Positions 16,662-25,855 are shown, numbered from the stretch's first letter. The stretch: 29,106 bases of DNA from Halanaerobiales bacterium (GCA_016278415.1 JADQBV010000207.1:1-29106); one strand, 5' to 3'. The notes: generated by a model from the letters alone, not told the origin. Made by a program: numbers and translations.

Positions 16662-18029
16662 TTACTCAGCAAAAAATAAATCCTGTTGCTGCTGATAGGC
16701 CAATCCTTTAGCAATGTCAGTGGCTACATCAAAAGGGATCTGTCCTTTTTCTACCATTCTTCCTATAGTATTGGACATTACCCTTCTAAACATTTCTGTT
16801 CTTGATCCGTATGAAATTAACTTTCTAGAATCTGTAACCATTCCTGCAAAATTAGCCAATAAATCTATTGAAGAAATTAGCCTTAGCTGTTCTTCCATAC
16901 CATATGGGCTATCATTTAACCACCAGGCAGCCCCTAGACTTACATTTGGGAATGCCCTACTAATAGTTGACAGAGTACTCCAGTGATTTGCTGCCATTGA
17001 ATATAATACTATTTTTAATTTCTGGTCAAATTCATTTACAAAGTATCTAAGATTGTCAGCTATCTCTATCTGGTGTGTAGATATATCTCCACCTGAATCA
17101 GGTCCAACTTCTTCAAATAAACTATCTCTATAATTACGTACAGCTCCAATATGTAACTGTGTTACCCAATTAGTTTTACTATTCATCTGACCAAATTTAA
17201 TTAGTAAATAGGCCTTAAAATCCCTAATTTCTTTTTCGGTAAGCTTCCCTCCATTATAGGCCTTCTCATAAATATCAGTTACTAAATCTTTATCTACCCG
17301 GTAACTAATAGGTTCAAGTAGACCGTGGTCACTAGCTTTACAACCGTTATCATCAAAGAAGTCATGTGATTTTTGTAAAGAATTAAGAAAAGCACTCAAA
17401 GTACTAGTATCTTCATCATATCTTTCACCCATTTCATTAACAAACACTTTCCAATCCTCTTTCTCAATATTCATTGCTCTATCCGGGCGCCAGGTCGGAA
17501 GAATCTGGATATCTTCAATTTCTTTTGCAGCCTCTTGATGATATTCCAGGGTAGATGTCGGATCATCAGTAGTACACATTATTTTAACATTCATTTCTCT
17601 AAGCAATCTCTGTGGTTTCATTTCAGCTGTTTGAAGCATAGTCTGGGTTTTCTCCCAGATCATTTCAGCGGTCTCTTTAGAAATATTTTCCTCAATATCG
17701 AACCTGCGTTTTAAGTCCAGATGAATCCATTCATAAGTAGGATTACCTGCAATCTCAGGGAAAACCTGAGCTAATGCAATCCATTTTTCCTTATTTGTTG
17801 CATTGCCAGTGATTTTATCCTCTGGTACACCCCTTTTTCTCATCATCTCCCAAACATAATGATCTGTTGCACCCTCGATTTCCCAAATATCATTCCAACC
17901 CTCATTTTTAATAATTTCTTCAACATCACCATGATTATGTGCATCTACTATTGGTAAATCTTTTACTTCCTGATAGAGTTTTTCTCCAGTTTTGTTATCA
18001 AGCAAATAATTTTCTCCTAGAAATTCCAT
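16662..18029 (-). CDS. uxaC: Glucuronate/galacturonate isomerase
   Basis: Cytoplasmic isomerase that turns D-galacturonate into D-tagaturonate (and D-glucuronate into D-fructuronate), first step of hexuronate breakdown. The 455-residue protein, close to the family's usual 465-470, has the amidohydrolase-like metal motif AHNHGD (His31, His33), DHYVWEMMRKRGV, PTYEWIHLDLKRRF, CTTDDP, and the C-terminal NFAGMVTDSRKLISYGSRTEMFRR that marks UxaC. The N-terminal AHNHGD replaces the more common YHCHLDP form, so this is a somewhat diverged member. The ATG at 18029 follows AAGGAGAG by 8 bases. It is the last gene of uxaB-uxaA-uxaC, 71 bp after uxaA, and is followed by a strong terminator. Confidence 0.92.
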   Translation of the reverse strand: MEFLGENYLLDNKTGEKLYQEVKDLPIVDAHNHGDVEEIIKNEGWNDIWEIEGATDHYVWEMMRKRGVPEDKITGNATNKEKWIALAQVFPEIAGNPTYEWIHLDLKRRFDIEENISKETAEMIWEKTQTMLQTAEMKPQRLLREMNVKIMCTTDDPTSTLEYHQEAAKEIEDIQILPTWRPDRAMNIEKEDWKVFVNEMGERYDEDTSTLSAFLNSLQKSHDFFDDNGCKASDHGLLEPISYRVDKDLVTDIYEKAYNGGKLTEKEIRDFKAYLLIKFGQMNSKTNWVTQLHIGAVRNYRDSLFEEVGPDSGGDISTHQIEIADNLRYFVNEFDQKLKIVLYSMAANHWSTLSTISRAFPNVSLGAAWWLNDSPYGMEEQLRLISSIDLLANFAGMVTDSRKLISYGSRTEMFRRVMSNTIGRMVEKGQIPFDVATDIAKGLAYQQQQDLFFAE

Positions 18030-18100
18030 ATGAATATCTCTCCTTGTATAATATGATTAGTGACATTATAAAAGCCACTATTAAAACCTAAGTACTATCC

Positions 18101-19615
18101 TTATAGAGTTACACCTGTTTTAAAGATAGCTATTTCACGGTAATCATTCTCTTCATTCTTTGTTTTTATATTTTTGGAAGCAAGATTAATTATATAATCA
18201 AAAAATTCCTCTGTTAGTTCTTCCATACTGCTATCTTCTAATAACTTACCAGCATTAAAATCTATCCAATTCTGTTTCTTTTCATATAATGGTGTATTTG
18301 TAGAGATTTTAACTGTAGGTACAGGTGCACCAAAGGGGGTTCCCCGACCTGTTGTAAATAATATCAGATGGACACCCGCAGCAGTCAAAGCTGTAGTAGA
18401 AACCAGATCGTTACCAGGGCTCTCTAGTAACTGTAGGCCCTTCCCCTTTACCTGATCACCATAGAAATTCACCCCTTTAACAATACTGGTACCACCTTTT
18501 TGTGTACAACCTAATGATTTCTCTTCAAGGGTAGTAATACCACCATCCTTATTACCAGGTGAAGGATTTTCATAAACAGGCTGGTCATTGGAAATGAAAT
18601 AATCCTTAAAATCATTTACCAATTTAACAATCCCTTCAAATGTTTCCTTATCATGAGCTCGATTCATTAGAATAGTCTCTGCTCCAAACATCTCAGGAAC
18701 CTCTGTTAAAATTGTGGTCCCACCCATGGTTTCTAGCTTATTACTAATTTTCCCTAGTAAAGGGTTTGCTGTAATACCTGAGAAGCCATCAGAACCACCA
18801 CATTTTAAACCAATCTTTAATTCTGATACAGGCAGATCCTCCTGCTCAAATTCAGCTGCATAATCTACAAGACCCTCCAGCTGATTTAGAGCAGTCTCAA
18901 TACCATTATCTACATCTTGTAATTTTAAAAATTTGACCCTTTCTTCATCATAGTCCCCGATAATATCCTGAAATTCTTCCAGAATATTATTCTCACAACC
19001 CAGACCAACTACTATAACTGCAGCAGCATTCGGGTGTTTGACCAAGCCAGCAAGGATTTTCTGTGTATTTAAAAGGTCTCCTCCCAACTGTGAACATCCA
19101 TATGGATGTGGAAAGGCATTAAAACCATCTATTATACCCTCTAATATCTCTTTACTAAATTTCTGTTCTGCTAATAAAGCCATCTTTTCTACCGGCTTAT
19201 TAATACAGCCAACTGTAGGTATTAGCCAGATTTCATTCCTGATTCCTACCTGACCATCTTTCCTACTATACCCCTTAAAAGTCGGAATATTTTCTACACT
19301 TTCCAGGGGAGCTCCCTCTTCAAAAGCAGGCTTATAGGTATATTCCTGTTTCCCTTCAAGAGCAGTCTTCATATTGTGAGAATGTACCCAGTCACCCTCT
19401 GGGATATCCTTAGTTGCTTTACCAATAGTAAAACCATATTTTATAATCCTCTCGCCCTTAGTAATATCACTTAGGGCAACTTTATGGCCTAATGGTATAT
19501 TATTTCTAATTTCAAAAACTTTATTAGCAAATTCAATTTTATCACCAGGGCTTACACTTTCCAGTAGGACTGCAATATTATCATCCTTATCTATTTTTAA
19601 CAATCTATTTGACAT
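18101..19615 (-). CDS. uxaA: Altronate dehydratase
   Basis: Dehydrates D-altronate to 2-keto-3-deoxygluconate, third step of galacturonate breakdown; family enzymes need ferrous iron or manganese. The 504-residue protein has an N-terminal SAF-type domain (about 1-95, containing GDWVHSHNMKTAL) and the large UxaA domain: GYSRKDGQVGIRN, HPYGCSQLGGD, LKCGGSDGFSGITANPLLG and SLGCTQKGGTS, with the cysteines conserved in the family. Length is as expected for the fused two-domain form. The ATG at 19615 follows GGGGGT. It lies 126 bp after uxaB and 71 bp before uxaC, with no terminator between them. Galactarate dehydratase is a relative, but the Uxa neighbours decide the call. Confidence 0.94.
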   Translation of the reverse strand: MSNRLLKIDKDDNIAVLLESVSPGDKIEFANKVFEIRNNIPLGHKVALSDITKGERIIKYGFTIGKATKDIPEGDWVHSHNMKTALEGKQEYTYKPAFEEGAPLESVENIPTFKGYSRKDGQVGIRNEIWLIPTVGCINKPVEKMALLAEQKFSKEILEGIIDGFNAFPHPYGCSQLGGDLLNTQKILAGLVKHPNAAAVIVVGLGCENNILEEFQDIIGDYDEERVKFLKLQDVDNGIETALNQLEGLVDYAAEFEQEDLPVSELKIGLKCGGSDGFSGITANPLLGKISNKLETMGGTTILTEVPEMFGAETILMNRAHDKETFEGIVKLVNDFKDYFISNDQPVYENPSPGNKDGGITTLEEKSLGCTQKGGTSIVKGVNFYGDQVKGKGLQLLESPGNDLVSTTALTAAGVHLILFTTGRGTPFGAPVPTVKISTNTPLYEKKQNWIDFNAGKLLEDSSMEELTEEFFDYIINLASKNIKTKNEENDYREIAIFKTGVTL

Positions 19616-19741
19616 GGTTTTACCCCCATTTATCCCTAGATTATAATTTCCTTAATAACGCTTAGCTACTCATTCATATTAATAACACTACATGCAGGCT
19701 CACATTAGTAAAACAATATAATTTTTAATCTCTTTACATAA

Positions 19742-21280
19742 CTACCTTAACAGGTTCTTTAAGCTTTTTTTAACACCATCTTCTTCAATTTGATTCAAAT
19801 AAACTATAAGACCTTCAGTTAAACCAGGTAGTTCATTTAAGTCTCGCTTCCAGAAGTTTTGATTAGCTAATACTTCTTTTGCTAACTCTTCTATAGTTAT
19901 ATCATTATTTTTATATTTACCCCAGATATCTGCAAAAAACTCTAAAGCACCAATATCATCTTTAATCAAGTACTCTTGATTATCACGGTAAGCTACCAAT
20001 TGCTTATCTCTGATTTCTGTCCCATTATAGAATGTAATTAATGACGCTAAAGAAAATACCAATTTTTCCGGGAGTTTATCATATTCTTCAATATACTTCA
20101 CCAAAGATGGTAGTACACGGGTTTTAAATTTTGAGGTTGAATTTAGTGATATATCCAACCATTTATGATCAATATAAGGATTCTTAAATCTTTCTAATAT
20201 CTTTCCAGCAAAACTTTTCAACTCATCACTATCGAAATCAAGTGTTGGTATGATATCTTCAAACAAGACTTTCTTAATAAAATCACCTAGAAGTTCATCA
20301 TTCACAGCACCTCTAACTAAGTCAATTCCTGATAAATAGGATACTGGAACAGTTGATGTATGAGCACCATTTAGAATCCTTACTTTTCTGGAACGGTATG
20401 GTGTCATATCATCAACCCATTTAACATTTAATCCAACCTTATGAAAAGGAAGCTTTTCTTTCAAAGACTGATCCCCTTCAATGATCCAGAGATGAAATAT
20501 CTCACCAGTATCTAGATTTTCATCATGGTAACCCAATTCCTCTTCAAGGGTATCTATCTCTTTAAATGGATAACCTGTAACAATACGATCAACAAGTGTA
20601 TTTACAAAAGTATTATCTTCCTCTATCCATTTCTTGAAGTCTACAGGCAAATCCCAATCATCTGCTAATCTTAAAATAATCTCTTTCAATTTATCCCCAT
20701 TACGATCTATTAACTCTACAGGTACAATTAACATACCCTTTTCCTTATCACCATTAAAATGTTGGTAACGATGATATAAATATGCTGCTAATTTACCAGG
20801 ATAGCTACTAGGTGGGGCATCATCTAGTTTATCATCAGCAGAGTACACAATACCGGCTTCAGTAGTATTTGAAAAGACAAATTCTATTGTAGGGTTTTCA
20901 GCCAGCTTCAAGACCTCATCCCACTGAGTATATGCTTCCAATCCTCGACTAACTCCTGTCATAATTTCACGTTTATCAATAACTTCTCCATTTTCCATAC
21001 CCCTAAGTAGCAGTGTATAAAGGCTATCCTGTTCATTCAAATTACTGACCCTACCCTGTGGAATCGGCTGAACAATGACTGTCCTTCCCTTAAAAACACC
21101 CTCTTTATTCATCTGGTGAAACATCCAATCAACAAAGGCCCTTAAAAAATTACCTTCACCAAACTGTATAACTCTTTCAGGATATTCCATTATTTCAGCT
21201 GAATAATCAGCTAGTTCTGTACCAAGCAGTTCTTTATTTAAGTATTCTTTATTTAACTTCGGTAAATTCGCTTTAGACAT
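19742..21280 (-). CDS. uxaB: Tagaturonate reductase (altronate oxidoreductase)
   Basis: NAD-dependent enzyme that reduces D-tagaturonate to D-altronate. It is a 512-residue long-chain mannitol dehydrogenase-like protein with the N-terminal cofactor region RVIQFGEGNFLRAFVDWMF, VFSNTTEAGI, TLVDRIVTGYP and the C-terminal-domain stretch RSRKVRILNGAHTSTV, where the catalytic Lys and His of the family sit. Fructuronate reductase (UxuB) is related but shorter and lacks this pattern. I chose ATG at 21280 because AAAGGGAG lies at good distance; an ATG at 21313 has no site. It is the first gene of the uxa operon, about 100 bases downstream of a strongly folded RNA candidate that lies in its leader region. 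Confidence 0.93.
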   Translation of the reverse strand: MSKANLPKLNKEYLNKELLGTELADYSAEIMEYPERVIQFGEGNFLRAFVDWMFHQMNKEGVFKGRTVIVQPIPQGRVSNLNEQDSLYTLLLRGMENGEVIDKREIMTGVSRGLEAYTQWDEVLKLAENPTIEFVFSNTTEAGIVYSADDKLDDAPPSSYPGKLAAYLYHRYQHFNGDKEKGMLIVPVELIDRNGDKLKEIILRLADDWDLPVDFKKWIEEDNTFVNTLVDRIVTGYPFKEIDTLEEELGYHDENLDTGEIFHLWIIEGDQSLKEKLPFHKVGLNVKWVDDMTPYRSRKVRILNGAHTSTVPVSYLSGIDLVRGAVNDELLGDFIKKVLFEDIIPTLDFDSDELKSFAGKILERFKNPYIDHKWLDISLNSTSKFKTRVLPSLVKYIEEYDKLPEKLVFSLASLITFYNGTEIRDKQLVAYRDNQEYLIKDDIGALEFFADIWGKYKNNDITIEELAKEVLANQNFWKRDLNELPGLTEGLIVYLNQIEEDGVKKSLKNLLR

Positions 21281-21586
21281 AATTGTCACTCCCTTTAAGA
21301 ATTTAATCTTCATTTTATTTTATTTTAGCTTAAATAGATTAATCCTCCTCTACGTTACGGAACCTTTCCACTCAGTGTAAGCCAATTATATTTCTGTAGC
21401 GACTCTAGAAATTATCCGGAGTCAGAGGCCTAATCGAATATGGTCATTCCTGAATCTACAATGCGTTTATTATCGAAGATTCAGGTTACGACGGAGGATA
21501 ATTTCCTGACAGTTAACGGAGACAGGACGTCGTAGTAAATGACAAGCGAAAGAAACATAATTGGCTGAAACGGAAAAAGGAAATTC
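21281..21586 (-). promoter_or_regulatory. Region between ROK repressor gene and uxaB
   Basis: A 306-base stretch without a gene, mostly taken up by the folded RNA candidate. Between it and uxaB lies a strong ribosome-binding-like GAGGAGG (21350-21344) that no start codon follows at a usable distance. No good -35/-10 pair is visible downstream of the fold, so uxaB may be transcribed through it from a promoter further upstream. Confidence 0.45.
21380..21566 (-). ncRNA. Candidate structured RNA in the leader of the uxa operon
   Basis: On the minus strand this stretch folds into nested perfect helices. P1: 21566-21552 with 21394-21380, 15 pairs including one G-U. P2: GTCATT 21543-21538 with 21448-21443. 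P3: TACGACG 21534-21528 with 21493-21487, extended inside by TCCTG/CAGGA (21527-21523 with 21508-21504). P4: CCTGAATCT 21485-21477 with 21457-21449. P5: GACTC 21423-21419 with 21405-21401. In addition, the P5 loop (21417-21408) is complementary over 10 bases to the P3 side strand (21505-21496), so a pseudoknot is possible. The single non-Watson-Crick pair in P1 is G-U only if the minus strand is transcribed; on the other strand it would be A-C. No T-run follows, so it is not a terminator. I do not recognise it as a known RNA family. Confidence 0.6.
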
Positions 21587-22819
21587 CTACAAGCCGATAT
21601 CAACTGATATATCTTGATCTACATTAAAAACTGACTCCAATATCAGTGTGGCAGCACCTACAGCAACTCCCTCATTATTCATTTTCGAATTTATAATCTT
21701 TACATGATTGACCGGATAAGATAATGCCCTATTCTGTACTGTTGATCTTAAACTTTCTAACACAATGTCACCAGCCATAACAATATTTCCACTTATAATA
21801 ACAGCCTCCGGGTTCAAGATATTTATTAAGTTAGCAATACCAACTCCCAGATAACGGCCAGTATCCTGTAAAATTTGTTTGGCTAAATGGTCACCTTGAT
21901 GTGCAGCTAACAATATCATATCTATAGATAAATCATTTAAGTTACTTTTCACTAGATTATTAATTATACTATCTGCCCCTTGCTTAAGCGCCTTTTGTGC
22001 CCTTTTAACTATAGCTGGGTTTGAAGCCATACTTTCCAGGCAGCCATAATTACCACAAGTACATAAAGGTCCTTCCTCATCTACCACATTATGACCAATC
22101 TCTCCAGCAGCATTACTAGCACCTCGATAAATTCTCCCATCTGTAAAAATACCTGATCCTATACCACTGCCTACCTTAAGACATATGAAGTTTTCGAGAT
22201 TTTTACCAACACCAAACCAATTCTCTGCTAGAGTTAAAGCCCTAACATTATTTTCAATAATTACAGGTAGATCAAATTCTTTTTTTATTATCTTGGCAAC
22301 AGGAACATCCTTCCAACCAAATGCAGGAGGATAAATTGAGATACCTCTTTCATAATCTACAAGTCCATGCATACCTATTCCAATACCAACAATCCGTTTT
22401 AAATAATCTTTCTTAAATAATAAATCTTTTACTACTTCTTTTACCTTATTCAAGATATCGTCTTTTTCTTTTTTGCCTATTATGCACAAACTATACTGCT
22501 CCAATATTTCTCCTTTTAAATCTATTACTACACCCTTTACTTCATCTATTTCTATATCAATTCCAATAGTCAAAATAGAATCTGAATTTAGTTCTAGCAT
22601 GACTGGTTTTCTTCCACCATTAGATTCACCATAACCTGTTTCTGTTACTAAGTTGAATTTTATTAATTTGCTTACAATACGAGATACAGTAGCAGCTGTG
22701 AGATTTGTTTTTTCAACAATCTCTGAGCGTGATATAGGATTTAACTGTCTTATTACCCTAAGAATCTGTTTAGTATTTAATTCATGCATTAACTCTAGAT
22801 TACCAGATAAGTAATTCAT
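21587..22819 (-). CDS. ROK-family transcriptional repressor (XylR/NagC type)
   Basis: Regulator of 410 residues with an N-terminal winged helix (about 15-65, PISRSEIVEKTNLTAATVSR) fused to a ROK sugar-kinase-like domain. In the ROK part, GIDIEIDEVKGVVID starts the nucleotide-fold lobe, and H243 with C253-x-C255-x4-C260 (PLCTCGNYGCLES) is the zinc site. Where ROK kinases have a catalytic Asp in a NDA motif, this protein has Asn190-Asn191-Val, so it is very probably a non-catalytic sugar sensor. The ATG at 22819 follows AGGTGG. It stands directly upstream of uxaB-uxaA-uxaC on the same strand, which suggests control of galacturonate use; that is inference. Confidence 0.9.
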   Translation of the reverse strand: MNYLSGNLELMHELNTKQILRVIRQLNPISRSEIVEKTNLTAATVSRIVSKLIKFNLVTETGYGESNGGRKPVMLELNSDSILTIGIDIEIDEVKGVVIDLKGEILEQYSLCIIGKKEKDDILNKVKEVVKDLLFKKDYLKRIVGIGIGMHGLVDYERGISIYPPAFGWKDVPVAKIIKKEFDLPVIIENNVRALTLAENWFGVGKNLENFICLKVGSGIGSGIFTDGRIYRGASNAAGEIGHNVVDEEGPLCTCGNYGCLESMASNPAIVKRAQKALKQGADSIINNLVKSNLNDLSIDMILLAAHQGDHLAKQILQDTGRYLGVGIANLINILNPEAVIISGNIVMAGDIVLESLRSTVQNRALSYPVNHVKIINSKMNNEGVAVGAATLILESVFNVDQDISVDIGL

Positions 22820-22948
22820 ATTATAACCACCTACTTCTTTTCTTTTTGTAACAAAGTATCAATATTAAAAAGTTAAATAAACAATTATTTAAAATATCTT
22901 TGTTGATAACGCTTAGTTTGTTTCTTTGTGTAATTAAGTTGTAATTAT

Positions 22949-22977
22949 ATAATACCATATAGCAGTAATTATATCAA
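22949..22977 (-). promoter_or_regulatory. Sigma-A-type promoter of the ROK repressor gene
   Basis: On the minus strand TTGATA (22977-22972) and TATTAT (22954-22949) are separated by exactly 17 bases. The -35 box overlaps TTTGTTTGA, and about 30 bases past the -10 box lies AAACAAACTAA (22923-22913). The latter equals a half-site of the XylR operator of Bacillus, itself bound by a ROK protein. A perfect inverted repeat TTAAATAA-4-TTATTTAA (22873-22892) follows in the leader. Autoregulation is likely. Confidence 0.62.
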
Positions 22978-23045
22978 ACAAATTTTCTCTTATATATCCT
23001 GCTATATCTCCTGCATTCAAAAAGGTTATAGACAGGAATAAAATT

Positions 23046-24008
23046 TTACATGAAACTCATTAAATACATGTAAATAGGAATTATAAATAAACTTATCAGT
23101 ATTGTAGTGGTAATCTTTACTGTTGCATACTGATGGTCAGCATTATAGGCCTGACCAACAATAACTATAGTAGTCATGGCCGGCATAGCAGCCTCTAACA
23201 AAAATACTTTTGCCATTAGAGGTTGAACAACTGGAAAGAACCTAAGCATTAGAAAAACAAACAACGGAGTTATAATAAACCTTCCCAGTGTAATCACTAA
23301 CATATCCTTATCAAACTTTAAATCATCCAGGTTAATAGAATATATAATTGTACCAATAATTAACATGGATAGGGGTGTTGTAAGATTACCCATATACCTG
23401 GTAGTATCCAGTATAAATTTTGGTAGACTAATTTCCAATAATATAAGAATTATAGAAAGTACATATGAAGCTAATATAGGAGAAAAGATTCTCTTGAAAG
23501 TCGATAATGAAAACAATTTATTGTCTGTTAATTGCTTTTGTCCCATTTCTCCATCTTTCCTAATACCATATATACCAATAGTCCAGAAAATAGTAGTATT
23601 AGCGATATAATAAAGTGTTACATATGGGATACTTGCTTCACCAAATAAAGCCACATTTACTGGCAAGCCTATAAAAATAGTATTAGCAAAGGTAAACAAC
23701 GCACAAAATATACCCCGTCTGTCTTCTCTTATTTTAAGTATTTTTGCTAAAGCTACACTAATTACATAAGTAATCAAAACACCAAGAAAAGGAACTATAA
23801 CACCACCCAATGTCTGTAAAAGCTCACTTTTATCAAAAGAGGTCATTAAATTATATATCATAACCGCTGGCAATGATATATTAACAATTATTTTAGAAAA
23901 TAAATTTGTCGTTTTTTCATCCAACCATTTTTTTCTACTTAAAAAATATCCTATAGAAGCCATTATTATAATACTTAGTACACTTTGTAAGGCATTCATT
24001 ACTACCAT
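23046..24008 (-). CDS. AEC-family (auxin efflux carrier-like) transporter
   Basis: Integral membrane protein of 320 residues with about ten hydrophobic segments in the two five-helix halves usual for the family. It starts ALQSVLSIIIMASIGYFLSRKKW and has the N-half NISLPAVMIYNLM and the C-half LLEAAMPAMTTIVIVGQAY, with the conserved Pro of each half. Bacterial AEC proteins move organic acids such as malate or malonate; the substrate here is not evident. The ATG at 24008 follows GGGGAGAGG. It lies 135 bp after the second sugar-binding protein gene and is followed by the ROK promoter region. Export or uptake of a sugar-acid fermentation product would suit the surroundings, but this is inference. 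Confidence 0.85.
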   Translation of the reverse strand: MVVMNALQSVLSIIIMASIGYFLSRKKWLDEKTTNLFSKIIVNISLPAVMIYNLMTSFDKSELLQTLGGVIVPFLGVLITYVISVALAKILKIREDRRGIFCALFTFANTIFIGLPVNVALFGEASIPYVTLYYIANTTIFWTIGIYGIRKDGEMGQKQLTDNKLFSLSTFKRIFSPILASYVLSIILILLEISLPKFILDTTRYMGNLTTPLSMLIIGTIIYSINLDDLKFDKDMLVITLGRFIITPLFVFLMLRFFPVVQPLMAKVFLLEAAMPAMTTIVIVGQAYNADHQYATVKITTTILISLFIIPIYMYLMSFM

Positions 24009-24143
24009 TATGGTCCTCTCCCCTATTACGTCTACTGTTTATTTCTCTTAGCAAAAATAGCTATGTTTTAATATCATTATACTTCAAAATATTCTCACAG
24101 TAATTAAATTGTATACTATTAAAAACAACAAACAATAAACTCA

Positions 24144-25415
24144 TTAATTATTGTCCAATATACTACTAGTCCTGGTTTTAAGTTCTTGATAAGCTTCTTG
24201 TGGGGTTTGACTACCATCAAGTATTTTATAATGTACTTCATCTAATATTTCAATTACCTGATTATATTGAGCCGGAGGCGGTGAGTCAACAATACTGGAA
24301 TGAAGGGAGATATATTCTATAAAATCAAACATCTTTCCCATAGTATCATCAAGTAAAGGTTCCATCTCATTCCTTACTATAGTTGATATTGGTATTCCTC
24401 TGTCTGCATCCATTATTTTATTTGCTTCTATATCATTTATTAAAAAATCTATAAATTTAGCAGCGATATCCGGATGTTTACTATTTTTTGTAATGGTCCA
24501 ATACATTGACGGTTTTAAATAATAACCTGACTGTAATTGCTCTTTATCTTGAGGAAAAGGGAGCATTTTTAAAGGTTTTCCGGCAGCCTCAGAAATAGCA
24601 ACAATTTGATTTGTCCAATATGCAGCCATCACTGTTCTTCCATTTACAATCAGATCATTTTCTATTGTATGATTTTCTAATCGAAGTTCTCCAGGGGCAA
24701 AAACTCCCTCATCAGTCAAGTCCAAATCCATATTGTAAAATTCAACAAATAAGTCTTCAGTAAAACCCAATTCTTTTGATGACATAGAAAATAATGACTG
24801 TCCATGTTGCCTAACATAATGCTCAAGTCCTGTTATATTCCTGGTTGCCATTGGCAGACTAGTAGCTGCATATATACCCAGTCTATTATTTAGTTGTCTA
24901 CATATTTCTTTGTATTCATCCCAATTCCAATCATAATTAGGCTCTTCTAAACCAGCTTCTGCAAACTTATCTGGGTCATATAAGATAGTATAAGTATTAA
25001 TTCCTGCAGGAATACCAGACAATTTACCATGAATTCTGGCTGAATCAAGTAAAGATTCATCTACATCACTAATTCTTAATATTTCATCAAGATAATCATC
25101 CATATCTACTAATAAATTATGGTCATAATAAGAAGTAAAGTACTTATAATCATGCTGCATTATATCAGGCAATTTACCCCCGGCCGCAAAAGTAGCCATC
25201 CTATCCCAGTACTCCCGCCATCCTGTATAAATTGGCTGAATATCTATATTAGGGTTCTTCTCTTCAAAAAGACTTATTACTGCTAAAGTCTTATCATGTC
25301 GCACCTGTGATCCCCACCATGATAGTCTAATGGCTACGGTCTCTTCAGCATATAAATCTACATTTATAAGAAATAATAGTACTATTAAAATAGATAACAA
25401 TACTTTTCTTTGCAT
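24144..25415 (-). CDS. Extracellular sugar-binding protein of ABC importer (second copy)
   Basis: Periplasmic solute-binding protein of 423 residues, CUT1/family-1 type. MQRKVLLSILIVLLFLINVDLYAEE is a signal peptide ending in an alanine-type cleavage site with no lipobox cysteine. The mature protein begins with LSWWGSQVRHDKTLAVISLF, then NPNIDIQPIYTGWREYWDRM and, near the end, FIDFLINDIEANKIMDADRG. The same three blocks occur in the binding protein at the right edge of the window, so the two are clear paralogs. I chose ATG at 25415 because GAGGGGG is about 9 bases upstream; an ATG at 25502 lacks a site and would put 29 residues before the signal peptide. It is 440 bp downstream of the permease genes and seems separately expressed. 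Confidence 0.88.
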   Translation of the reverse strand: MQRKVLLSILIVLLFLINVDLYAEETVAIRLSWWGSQVRHDKTLAVISLFEEKNPNIDIQPIYTGWREYWDRMATFAAGGKLPDIMQHDYKYFTSYYDHNLLVDMDDYLDEILRISDVDESLLDSARIHGKLSGIPAGINTYTILYDPDKFAEAGLEEPNYDWNWDEYKEICRQLNNRLGIYAATSLPMATRNITGLEHYVRQHGQSLFSMSSKELGFTEDLFVEFYNMDLDLTDEGVFAPGELRLENHTIENDLIVNGRTVMAAYWTNQIVAISEAAGKPLKMLPFPQDKEQLQSGYYLKPSMYWTITKNSKHPDIAAKFIDFLINDIEANKIMDADRGIPISTIVRNEMEPLLDDTMGKMFDFIEYISLHSSIVDSPPPAQYNQVIEILDEVHYKILDGSQTPQEAYQELKTRTSSILDNN

Positions 25416-25855
25416 AAGAAACAACCCCCTCTTACCCTTTCTGATTCTAAAATATAGTACCCCGACAGCGTTACTAAGAATTCCTAACCCTTTCTTTTTC
25501 ATATTTAGGGCTTATAGAAGTATTAGCGTCTACCACCAAGTCTTCTTTAATTATATACTAAATTTATCAGAAGATAAAGAATAGGTATAATCATTTTTAA
25601 ACTATAGTTCATCTACTAAGATTTTTTTATTACAGTTTATGGTTTCTATTTTAAACCTACTCAAATTAGTCTTTAAACCATTAAAAGACGAGATGGGGTA
25701 AATTACGACTTATCTAGACTATCGCATTTATATTTAATAAACCATCTCGTCTTATATTAGAATAATGTTAGATTATCTATACCAACTATAATTAGATTTC
25801 TTTTAAAAATCCCACATATATAAACACTGAAATTAGGAAACAGTAGATTCTCTGT
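25416..25855 (-). promoter_or_regulatory. Gene-free region between permease operon and second binding protein
   Basis: A 440-base stretch without a gene. The right-hand part holds a long-loop inverted repeat. A possible promoter for the downstream binding protein is TATAAT (25555-25550) with a poor -35 TTTATC (25578-25573) at 17-base spacing, which would leave a leader of about 130 bases. Nothing else was recognised. Confidence 0.35.
25685..25753 (-). terminator. Possible terminator or attenuator hairpin after the permease genes
   Basis: AAGACGAGATGG pairs perfectly with CCATCTCGTCTT (25753-25742 with 25696-25685 on the minus strand). The loop of 45 bases is long and the following CTTTTAATGG is a poor T-tract, so termination would be weak. 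The position, about 100 bases after the last permease stop codon, fits an operon end. Confidence 0.45.

Noticed and set aside
21344..21350. Small gene after the strong GAGGAGG
   Set aside because: No ATG, GTG or TTG follows within usable distance, and stop codons come quickly in all frames.
21380..21566. Integron attC site or rho-independent terminator
   Set aside because: The R/L box pattern of attC is absent, no integrase is nearby, and no T-tract follows the outer stem on either strand.
25416..25502. Longer N-terminus for the second binding protein (ATG at 25502)
   Set aside because: It would place 29 mostly basic residues before a normal signal peptide and has no ribosome binding site, whereas ATG at 25415 has GAGGGGG.
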